From positions 70,386,803-70,450,802 of the forward strand of contig CM055094.1 in NCBI GenBank assembly GCA_029204225.1: DNA of 64,000 nucleotides, given 5' to 3'. Made by a program: the position numbers and the translations under genes. Source of the stretch: Diphasiastrum complanatum (lineage: Eukaryota; Streptophyta; Lycopodiopsida; Lycopodiales; Lycopodiaceae). This document shows, one piece after another, positions 21,309 to 30,149 of this stretch (the first letter of the stretch is position 1; every line of letters starts with the position of its first letter). The notes under the pieces were generated by a model. The model had not been told where the DNA came from and did not search any database. It saw only the letters and a program-made list of their open reading frames with translations.

Positions 21309-21943
21309 TTTAGTCTAGTTTAGTCACATTTTGGTAAATTGTCAATAAGAGGCCAAAACTCATTTTAGACTTAGACATAAACTTTTTGAAGTTATATTAG
21401 TTCAAAATACATTCAATAAACACTTTTGGAAAGTGTGGGAAAGTTGGTAGTCGAGTTTGAGAGAGATTCAAATTTGAACTTTGGGTACATTGAATCTAGA
21501 CCCAAAAATAGTAGAATGTACATTTTGGAGGGAAAGCCAAATGGCCAAATAGGGTTTGGAAACTCTATAAAAGGATGCAACTCCTGGAGAGACACATCTT
21601 CTCTCTTCTCTCTCTCATTTCATCATTATACACGGTTCTCTTTCGGTTCTACTACTCATTGGTGCACTATCTTGGTGTTATCTTGCAATCTTGTGTGTAG
21701 AATGATCATTTATTGCTATTTTTGGTTCCACACATGTGAAATACAGTAGGGTACTGTAATTGTACGGACAACAAACATATTTTATGTTCTGGTTCATGTT
21801 TGATCAATATCTCTTAGAGTTTGCATCTCATTTTGTATGTAGATGCTGATTTTTCTACATTGGCAGGATTGTTGGTTTGCTCCTTATTGTAACCAAAGAT
21901 TTGGGACTTGGATTGAATCTTGAATAATCTAAAATCTTTCACA
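21290..21943 (+). repeat. 3' LTR
   Basis: It starts TTTGAGAGATTTCAAC (one change from TGTGAGAG in the 5' LTR, so the terminal TG is lost) and ends CTTTCACA. It carries the same TATA box and a CACATGTG variant of the palindrome. TGTTA follows at 21,944. Confidence 0.92.
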
Positions 21944-21948
21944 TGTTA
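21944..21948. repeat. Target site duplication TGTTA (right)
   Basis: It equals the five bases before the 5' LTR. Removing the element and one TGTTA rejoins gene B. Confidence 0.9.
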
Positions 21949-22394
21949 CTTATCCATGACATTTAGATATCACATCGAAAAACAAATGCTCACTTTGCTG
22001 CTCTATTATAGAAGATGGATTAAATGCAAAAATGTTTGGAAGCCACTTGATCAAGATTTTGGTATAAACCCTCAAGAGCAACTTCCGATAGCAGTGAAAC
22101 GAAATGACAACAATCTTGCAATGGTTGAGGTTGAGGGAGATTGGAGTCTCAATCACATTCGATCAGAACTAGACATATTGCAATTCTATCTACCTCAATA
22201 CTATCAATTTCCATTGAATGGTGTAAAGGTACATTATGCCATATAAAAATATTCTTTTTTTTCTATTTCTAAGTGAGTTAGTTTCATAAAATATATTAAC
22301 TAAAACAATTTCTCTTTTCCAGGTAAGAGTAAGGCAGGAAGAGCATATAAAATACAAAGATATTGTAACATCCATCCAAATTGAAGATCCATAG
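21949..22394 (+). pseudogene. Gene B fragment, C-terminal part
   Basis: It continues gene B beyond the LTR insertion: MTFRYHIEKQMLTLLLYYRR, WKPLDQDFGIN, LAMVEVEGDWSLNHIRSELD, then YQFPLNGVKV at a GTACAT donor (about 22,228). The last exon after AG at 22,321 reads RVRQEEHIKYKDIV and IEDP before the stop. The pattern W.L..IR.EL, PxxYxFxxNGxKV and RQEE..K.KD has the spacing of a small beta-grasp (ubiquitin-like) domain. That fold is an inference. A one-base shift near 21,957 relative to the 15.6-kb part is seen. Confidence 0.65.
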
Positions 22395-22419
22395 ATTATG
22401 AACTATGAAATTTTGTATT

Positions 22420-23220
22420 ATGTAATACAATATTTTGTATACATCATTTTTGAAAATATATGAACCACTTTTTCTATGAGGCTCTTTATTTGTATGATCT
22501 CCAAGTCCATGGTGCAAAACACAATTTTGCAACTAGATAATATGAGTTTTCGATAACAAGATTCATTGTCGCCTACAGGAAATGCATTATCTCCATTGGG
22601 GAGATCTTCATTTACTTGAACTCTAGTGGCCACTACAATCAGATATCGAATCGATGCTTGTCCTTGTTGAAGTCTCATATATATCTGTTGTATTTTTGGT
22701 CTTCATTGCCTCGATCTGTATTGTCCTTGTCTTGGCAAATTTGAATATGTTCAAAATCTAAGTGAACTAATGTCGCATGTTTGAATTGGTTGTGGAAAAG
22801 GTTCGATCAGATCATCATTCCGAATTTACCCAAAAAAAAACTATGGTAAAGGCAAGGCAGACCAAGACTATGAAAAATAAACATGTTGGAAAACCATAGA
22901 AATTGAAGATGAATTAATCATAATTTGAATTAATAACAAGAAAACAAATAAGTAAGAACAACCATAGAAAACTATAAATATATTTCTATCAAAAAATTTT
23001 GTACATGTGTCTCATCCACATCAAGCAAGACGAATTTTTTATCGATATCAACTATCTATCATCTCTAAATCCATTTCTCCAATTGACAGTAGCTTGGGTG
23101 GAGAACCTCTGCCACTGCAACTGGATATGAATTTTTGATCACAAGCTTTATGGTCTCCTGCCTGAAGTGCATTATCTCCATTGGAGAGACCTTCAAACAT
23201 TTAAAAAACATAAACACAGT
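22420..23220 (-). pseudogene. 3' part of gene C (Ulp1 type) of the same copy
   Basis: The minus strand matches 30,960-30,150 closely, including the repeated phrase CCCAATGGAGATAATGCA (at about 22,595 and, with a change, 23,175). At the 30.9-kb locus this sequence follows the Ulp1 catalytic exons. Several frames are partly open (for example VFPMEIMHF or LPNGDNA), so the coding frame is uncertain and part may be intron or untranslated. The catalytic exons themselves are missing because CACTA copy B begins near 23,230. Confidence 0.5.
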
Positions 23221-23229
23221 TAAATGTTA

Positions 23230-25720
23230 TTAATCAAACATTAGCTATTAGGAATTGGATTATGAAAAACAAAACAAAAACACAATTAAATGTTATTAAT
23301 TGAAGATGCCAACGGTATGTCTTTGGATGAAATGTATCTTCATAAGAAAGAGAAACAACAATGACATACGTGTTAGTAAGATCATTATCTTGAATCACCC
23401 CAAGAAAAAATGATGTGAATGGCAAGCACATTCACCGTACCTCACCAAACTTCTGATTTTGTAGATTGCACTCCTTAACTCCTCTGTCAAGAACCCTCTC
23501 AACACCAAGGGAAGCACAAATTGCATGGACAAAAAAAAATTTGGTCATGATCATTGAGATACATATATGCACAATGAGATCATCATGAAATCACAAGACA
23601 TGCTATAAAATGTAATCGACAATGTTAACGTTGAGGTGAAAAAAAGTCAAAAAAACATGCGACGCCAACCTGTAACATTTATGCCAATCATGAGACTTTA
23701 GTGCACTTAGTTTGTTGTCCCTTGTTTAGGCACCCTTTAGGCATCCCATGTGTCCTGTAGGAGCTCAAAAAGAGGCTATTGCCCTCTTTACAATCGTCTC
23801 TTCTCTCCTCGATAAGATCCATGGGGCCTTTGGTAGGACAATCGATGTCGCCACCGTTTGTGGCGATAAATCGACCATCTTTCCCACTTCTTTTAGGTCA
23901 TCTCGTATGCCTTTTTTTATCTTTCGACCCAGTCACGTGCTCCAAATTGTGCTTTCGACATTTTTGAGTATGTGCATTGGGTCCAAAAGATGGTTTATCA
24001 ACAATTCTTCCCAGTATGGGAGTTCATGAAATATTGATAACCTCTTCATGCCAGGAGAGAGTCGTCCTAGACCTTGATTGGACATCCAAATCCAAAGCCA
24101 ATCACTTGCCTACAATATTAACAAACAAACACACACATTTATTGCAGATTATATATCGTTAGAAGAAAAATAAAGAGAGTAATCATAAAATAAATAAATG
24201 GCATGTACCATTAGTTGGCCCAAATATGTATTGTACCTTCATGGAATGAGGATGCTGGCCAACAAGCCCATCACGCATAGAGTGATCGGGTGGAAGGTAT
24301 CGAGTGTGGCCCTCATATATCATCTTTCATAGATGTTGTGAGTGACGTGCTTGCAAATACTCGCCACAAACGGGGTACGCATTGTAACCACTAGTTTGGA
24401 GCCCTACATTGAGACAAAACAAACCAGCTTAATTGTGAGTCCAATGTTCGAATTGAAAGAAAATTTGTGAATGCACATAAAATTTGATATAATACCATAA
24501 ATCAAACCAATAGCAAGGATATCTCACATGAACATTTCCCATAGCCAAAAAAGTCGTGCATCATTCACATCAAGATCCCCTTTACCAAAAAACCTCTTTG
24601 TCTAAGTGGTCTTGATATATCGCTCACTTGAACTCCTTGCCATAGAATCTTTAGCTCATCTATCAAGGGAGCCATATACACGTCCATGTTTTTTGTCTTG
24701 TATTTTTTGGAAATAAGAAGGGTTTCTTGTCACGAGATGCCGCCATGGTGTTCTTTGGGTCAACCTTTTCCTGACCAAACTGCGACAAAATTTTAATTTA
24801 TGTAATTAGTTATATATAGTTTCTTGGAATGCATGAATTAAAAATAAAATGAGATTAGAGCAATTTGTCTATATCACACATCATGAAGTAAGCAAGCTTA
24901 CCCAAACAACTCCATGACGCTCGCATCTGACCAACCGTACTTAGGTTGCATGCTCAAAAGTAACAAACAAGCTCGCAACTTTGACATTTGTGCACCCTCA
25001 TACAAAGGAGTGGATGCCAAGCCACACATCATCTCTTCTTCTCTTGTCGATGTAGCCTTGGGTGGATTTTTGAATAATGCATCTATCATGCCATCCATGT
25101 CCCCCTTGTGATCATGCGATATGAATGGCACATCCTCGTGTGTTGTGTCTCCTTGGGACATATCTTCGTACAAGTCCACAGGTGGTGTATGCGAGGAAAG
25201 TGGCATGATGGCTCTCATGCGCTTGTACGTTTGAATCTTGCGGATTGCATGGCGACATCTGGTTGAATTCTTCGATGGTCATGTGAGTGTGAGTCATCAT
25301 CCTACACAATACAAGTGCAACAACAATCAAGAATAACAAAATATTCCTCCAATCAGAAAGGGTGCCAAATAACATACATGAAAAATGAGCGTTGAATGAT
25401 GTATATAAATTAAAAAATACAAATAGGTTTGCAAAGTAGAACTCACTGAAGAACCGACACACAAATACTGACTCCCTCTCAATCTGACCATACATGCGAA
25501 CGTGTGATATAATGGTATGTCGCTCTCGTTGTAGTGCAAACTTACATCATGCACATGGGCATGGTATTCTCTGGTGTAACCAGGCCTCTTATCCTATATG
25601 TGATTGTCATGCATCATCATCTAAGGATGAGGAATGTGAACTCGCCATTTGTATTGATGCATCTTCAAAATTGACAATGGATGGAATACAAAATTAGAAA
25701 TGATCAGCAATACATAAAAC
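23230..25720 (-). mobile_element. CACTA transposon, copy B (N-terminal half of TNP2)
   Basis: On the minus strand the order is the N-terminal TNP2 region (25,560-24,898), the catalytic region (about 24,640-24,240), then the part shared with copies A and C (24,120-23,280). It is the only copy in the window that shows the TNP2 core. It joins gene C relics at one side and copia gag at the other. Confidence 0.8.
23280..25560 (-). pseudogene. TNP2-like CACTA transposase, N-terminal and core region
   Basis: Readable blocks on the minus strand: REYHAHVHDVSLHYNESDIP (25,570-25,500); GMIDALFKNPPKATSTREEE and MSKLRACLLLLSMQPKYGWS (25,120-24,910), the usual N-terminal region that ends with a K..W.D stretch; then TSGYNAYPVCGEYLQARHSQ and MIYEGHTRYLPPDHSMRDGL (24,400-24,260), corresponding to the conserved CPxC...GHRRxLPxxH region of TNP2; then ASDWLWIWMSNQ, LLINHLLDPMHILKNVEST and ALKSHDWHK (24,115-23,680). 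Stops and small frameshifts occur in each. TNP2 binds and cuts CACTA ends in the nucleus. This copy is dead. Confidence 0.82.
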
Positions 25721-25869
25721 AAACTAGATAAATGCATTGAGACAAACAAAAGACATGTATGTAATAGTTAAATTTGAGTCTAGTGCAACTAGTCTCTCAA
25801 AATTAGCAATACAATTGCAAGATCTGATTGTGCCTAGATATGCGAAGCATTCCTACGTGCATCATTACA

Positions 25870-26600
25870 TGGCTAGCCTCGCATTTCAGTTCTCTTCAAG
25901 GGAAAAATCAAAAGTAAGTGGTCTCAAGGGCAAGATTAAGTGGATGCTTCTTCAAATGGCAAAAAGAAGGATAGATTAAAGCTCAAGTGCTTCTATGTGG
26001 GATCAAAGGCCACTTTGCAAGTGAGTGCTACAAGAAGAAGAGAGATTAAGGAGACAAGCAAGGTAATCTTACATTTTATAGTAATGGTTTGGATGTTCGA
26101 GATGCAAATGATGATGCTTTTGTGATGTCTTCATGTATGCTTGCTAATGATCAACATCTAGACACTTGGTGGATTGATAGTGGACCAAGTTCACACATGA
26201 CTTTTCACAAAGAGTAGTTCACTTCTTTGTTGGCATATGGTGATGACAAGAGGGTGATCTACATGGCCAATGATGGTGAGTGTGCAATCAAAGCGATTTG
26301 CACAATTACTATTTATCTCTCTACAAATAGGAATGTTCTTTTGGAGGATGTCTTGTTTATTCCATCTATTACCAAAAAATTTCTTAGTGTGAGTCAAATG
26401 CTAAGTAAAGGTCTCAAGGTTGAGTTTGATGGAGATGCTTGTATGATCGAAAGGAAGGATGTCTTGATTGGAAAAGGTAAACGGTAAGGAAAGTTGTTCA
26501 AACTAGATGCTTTTGTTATTGCTAACCAAGTTGGATGTGTTGCAAAAGATCAAAAACCTATTAAAGAAGTTTGGCATAAAAGGACAGGACACCTCAGATG
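25870..26600 (+). pseudogene. Copia gag zinc knuckle and protease fragment
   Basis: In shifting frames it reads SSNGKKKDRLKLKCFY, GIKGHFASECYKKKRD (zinc knuckle with its second Cys changed to Val in the frame CFYVGSK), SSCMLANDQHLDTWWIDSGP, SSHMTFHKE, a stop (TAG), then LLAYGDDKRVIYMANDGECA, LLSVSQ-like FLSVSQMLSKGLKVEFDGDA and GKLFKLDAFVIANQVGC, ending in pre-integrase VWHKRTGHLR. It is close kin of the protease at 17.6 kb, and more damaged. Confidence 0.85.
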
Positions 26601-26984
26601 AGATGGCCCTCTTGTCACATAGACAAGTGAAAAGTGGTTTTTTGGACTCGGGAAATTGCCTAGCCTGGCATGTTGAGTTGCTAGGGTAAATTGTGATAAA
26701 TGGACTAGTTGCATGATTGGCAAATCAACTTGCAACTTTTCATTTAACTATTTATTTACCAATCAAGTTTGAAAAAAGGGTGGTCAGTTGCCCATCATCT
26801 CACTTGTCAACGCTTAGAAAATGGGTGACAAGAGTGAGAGTTATGCAAATAAAGTTAACACTATTATGAAAACACCCCTACGCATCATAGATTCTCCTCT
26901 TTAGGGCTTCATTTGAGAGCATTATGTTATTTAAGCCCACAAAATTCATTATTAAAGACTATGTTGGCAAGTACCTTATTCTTT
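26601..26984. other. No recognised feature
   Basis: No domain or repeat recognised between the copia relic and the next repeat segment. Confidence 0.4.
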
Positions 26985-28840
26985 ATATATATTTTGCTAG
27001 TGGGAGGGCTTTCATGAGAGATAATGTAGATGTTAGATTGTTTTCGTTTCTTTTCTTTTTCGACAGAGGCAGATCTTCTTTTGTACTCTTGTCTGTGCTA
27101 CCTATTTGGCTAGCTTGCGGAATTAATATAGGATCCTAAGCAAACAACTATAGACTACAGACATCAAATCATTCTATCAAACGAAAATGAAACAAATAAT
27201 GAGAGATTCCATAGAGGAGAGTAATTGTATTTGTATTTTGTTTTGAGTGAGTTGATCAGAGTCTCGCTCGTTGGCGGCCCTTGTCACTCGTCTCACGAAT
27301 TCGCTATATTTTGCTCGTTGTCAGACTTTCATGCATAGCTCAGAACACTAATAGTATGCTAGTTCTTCTCTCTCTCTTTATCTCTTGTTTTATAAGTTCA
27401 TATATCTTTTTTTCCATCTATAGTAGATGTTTTTTATTTATCATACATGGGAAAATTGTAAGGCCACTAAACAACAATTTACAATAAACACCATTGCGAG
27501 TTGAATGAGAAATATTGTGAGGTTCTCCTTAACGAATATTTTAAAATTGACAAAAAAGAGTTCATTTTAAAAAAACCATATTTGTTTTGCATACAAATAT
27601 GAAAAATGACGTGTTTTCTCCTTATATTTTCAAAATACAAATATGTGGAAAATTGTAAACCTACAAAATATGTTTTTGTATATCAAAAAGGTCAACAAAA
27701 AATTATATTCAAAATCTTTCAAAAATCTACATAATTTTCTAGTTTGTATTAATTTTTTAATTTGCTAATTACGGAAGATTGTCTATTTTTTAGTTATATT
27801 CACATTTACAAAAACGACAAAATAAATTTTAATAACATAATTATATATTGTACTTTTTAAATACCAAGCAAACATACTTTCTATATCAAAACTATCTTAT
27901 TGATATATTCAAATTTAGTTATATTTGTAACTTGGTCAATGAATAGATACAAAATATATTCAAATTTAATCATTCTTCATGCAATTCATAAAAATATTTT
28001 TCATTTAATCACATAACTTCAAAAAGTCACATGGAATATATATTTTTTTAAAAAAATATCTAATATCCAAAAATTTTTCAACAAATTGAAAGATAATTTA
28101 AACTATACTAAAAAATATATTTACTCTTGGGATCTATCTAGGAAAATAACTTTCAAAACTGAAGCACACTTTCAAAGATTTCTTAAACCAAATACAAGCT
28201 TTCTAACAAATTCAAGTGACACAAGATTTACAAAACTTAAGTATATTGTAAATCAATGTTTCTGCACAGATGAACTTTAACTACATAGTGTAATTATCTC
28301 TTTAATTTCAATATCTATACATCAAATAACTAATTTATACGGGGGCTAACCAATTTTTCTTTTGAAATTAACTTCCTAATCTACTTTTGCACACTAGAAA
28401 ATACACTAGAACTTAATGGGAAGCCCGACAAAGTTGTCTCTTCTTCCTCAGATGATGGCTCTTCTTCAATCTCAATGGACTTTTTATTTTTTGGGAAAAA
28501 ACTTTTTTTCTTGGTGGTTTTGCATTTGAAGTTTTCGCATTTTCAGTTGCCACGACAACTTTCAACTTGCTAGGATCAAACTCCTTTTCCTCCTCATGTA
28601 ACCTTAAATGGGTATGACATGCAATTTTTCGGTCAGCTCAACCTCTAGTGCCTTCGACTTTTGATAGGTATTCTCTTTTTCAAGGACAATATCCTTGCGT
28701 ATAAAAGAAAATAAACATGTATTCATATTTGTTGATTATTCCAACTTTTTTCATATCAATAGCTAGTAGAAAAGATCACTTCGACAAAGCTTTTCATTGA
28801 TGACCATAAGCCTCTTTGGATTGAATTTTTTTTGACCCAG
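26985..28840 (+). repeat. Transposon tail segment shared with 3.2-4.25 kb and 52.6-54.0 kb
   Basis: It begins TAGTGGGAGGGCTTTCATG, runs through the phrase GTAGATGTTTTTTATTTATC (near 27,423) and a long AT-rich stretch, and reaches the acidic ORF of 28,381-28,700. It is collinear with 52,620-54,010 and, in reverse, with 4255-3160. In copy D the same segment is attached to TNP2, so this is probably the 3' half of another CACTA copy. Confidence 0.7.
28381..28720 (-). pseudogene. Acidic/basic ORF fragment in the CACTA tail (possible second CACTA gene)
   Basis: The minus strand reads KENTYQKSKALEVELTEKLH (28,687-28,630), a stop, then EEEKEFDPSKLKVVVATENA, KTSNAKPPRKKSFFPKNKK, and IEIEEEPSSEEEETTLSG to a stop at 28,381. 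The mix of coiled-coil-like, lysine-rich (PPRKKSFFPKNKK, possible nuclear signal) and acidic tracts suits a DNA-binding accessory protein such as a TnpA-like product, but I see no diagnostic domain. Copy D has the same frame with shifts (53,930-53,600). Confidence 0.45.
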
Positions 28841-28885
28841 AGTACAATCCGACCCTTTGTATATTTTCAACCCTTTGTATCGTCA

Positions 28886-29043
28886 ATTTAGAACTTTTTC
28901 AAAGACTCAAATTTTTTCAAAGACTCGAATTTTTTTTTCGAAGATTCGATTTTTTCTAAAGATTCAATTCTTTTCCAAAGACTTGAATTTTTCTGAAAAC
29001 TCGAATTTTTCCAAAGGATCGAATTTTTTCAAAGACTCAAACA
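28886..29043. repeat. Minisatellite of TTTTTCAAAGACTCGAAT-type units
   Basis: About eight imperfect 18-20-base units (AAAGACTCGAATTTTT with variants such as GAAGATTCGATTTTTT and AAAGGATCGAATTTTT) follow each other. A plus-strand open frame of repeated FSKTQIFSK-like peptides is a by-product of the array and not a gene. Confidence 0.85.
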
Positions 29044-29575
29044 AAATTTTCAACTGGAAAGAGATAAGTTGGAAATACCGTGTTAGAATTAGAGATTAAG
29101 TTGTTGTTAGATATTTTTGAAGAAAAATAGTTACCACTGAAAAGATGTAATTTGTCAAGAAAACATTGCGTTGATATTACACAAGAATTGTCCATCAAAT
29201 ATAGTGTCATACTTGCAAAGACCTGGAACCAATGCAAAACCAAAGTAGAGCAAATAAAGTGGAAATATAGATATGAGAAAGTAGCTTCATCTAGAATTGG
29301 ATCCATTCCATCAAAAAAATATTAGGTTGATATTGCACAAAAATTCTCCATCAAATATAGTGTCATACTTGCAAAGACTTGGAACCAATGCAAAATCAAA
29401 GTTGAGAAAATAAAATGGGAAATTTTCCAAAAATGCAAGGATCCTTGGTGCCATGGATGATGCAATTAGATCAAATGTTGATGACCAAACATACACATCA
29501 ATTGAGGACATCAAGCAAAATGTTAATCAAGAAGATACACAAAACCCTATTGATGAAGAAAAAAAATAACAATGT
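29044..29575 (+). pseudogene. Myb/trihelix-like fragment, tandemly duplicated
   Basis: The sequence at 29,164-29,300 (YSVILAKTWNQCKTKVE.IKW) is repeated at 29,310-29,425 (NSPSNIVSYLQRLGT in another frame; TWNQCKIKVEKIKWE in the matching frame). It then continues into KNARILGAMDDAIRSNVDDQ and IEDIKQNVNQEDTQ, ending at a stop. W..CK.KVEKIKW is the Myb/SANT-like pattern, and an acidic helix-rich tail follows. It is the same unit found antisense in TNP2 copies A and D and here extends further downstream, which supports it being a gene fragment in this orientation. Confidence 0.4.
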
Positions 29576-29696
29576 TTATCTTGAAAGACCATAGTTTGTA
29601 TGGAGGATGTCCAGACATTCCAAAGAAATTTAAACACAAGGCCATAAAAAAAACCACTAGAAATCTAGCTAGAGCAAAGTACAAAATTTTGGTATA

Positions 29697-29735
29697 GACA
29701 CTACAAGAAGACGGGCGATTTTCGAAGCTTTTTTT
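29697..29735 (+). repeat. CACTA-type terminus
   Basis: CACTACAAGAAGACGGGCGA followed by TTTTCGAAGC is the canonical beginning of plant CACTA elements (CACTACAAGAA). It lies about 180 bases before gene B of the unfamiliar transposon, whose own left end is missing, so the CACTA end and the gene B copy are joined by rearrangement. Confidence 0.6.
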
Positions 29736-29880
29736 TAGCGTTTCCTTGAAAGATAGTTTTTAAAATGAGTCACGCGGGGAGCGGAATGCTCGAGCCTCGG
29801 GTGTGGTATTTGGCCTCGGAATAAGCCTCACAATCTCTGCATTATCTCCGTTCAAAGCTTGCATACTCGTATTTTTTACT

Positions 29881-30149
29881 AATGGCTACATATAATCGGA
29901 GACCAAGAGGAACCATTGATGCGATCAATATTTGCAATTAAAAAAATGCAGAAGATCAATGGATACCAAGAATATATCTAAAATATGAATGGATCTTGAT
30001 GCATCCATTTGCAAAAGGCTCATTCCGAGAAATAAAAAGATCGGATAACATATATAGAAGCTCTTGGAAAGGCAGGATAATGGATTTTAAAGTATCACCT
30101 GCTGGTCAATCCATCACGAAAGTTTTAGTTCAGCATGCTTATCTTCACA
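29881..30149 (+). pseudogene. Gene B first exon (copy P)
   Basis: Reads MATYNRRPRGTIDAINIC, a stop, then NAEDQWIPRIYLKYEWILM, HPFAKGSFREIKRSDNIYRS and VLVQHAYLHN. It is closely similar to the minus-strand copy at 49,152-48,826 and more distantly to 11,369. It is cut at 30,149 directly into gene C tail sequence, so most of gene B is deleted. Confidence 0.7.

Larger units (their letters stand above)
15654..21943 (+). mobile_element. Complete copia-class LTR retrotransposon lacking RT (non-autonomous)
   Basis: The element has two LTRs of 653 and 654 bases, a tRNA-Met primer site right after the 5' LTR, and a TGTTA duplication on both sides. The inside (16,307-21,289) carries a gypsy-like gag scrap, a protease-integrase block, a second gag with zinc knuckle, and a protease fused to a long unfamiliar extension. 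There is no reverse transcriptase or RNase H, so mobility would need enzymes from a relative. LTRs differ at a limited number of sites, suggesting a moderately recent insertion. No clear polypurine tract precedes the 3' LTR. Confidence 0.92.

Noticed and set aside
22418-22678. PNGDNAFPVGDNESCYRKLI-type open frame, also at 30,145-30,399
   Set aside because: The exon start at 30,929 favours a different phase (FKCPKVFPMEIMHF), so this frame cannot be accepted as the coding one. It is recorded only as gene C tail sequence.
28857-29099. 80-codon FSKTQIF-repeat frame
   Set aside because: By-product of the 18-20-base minisatellite.
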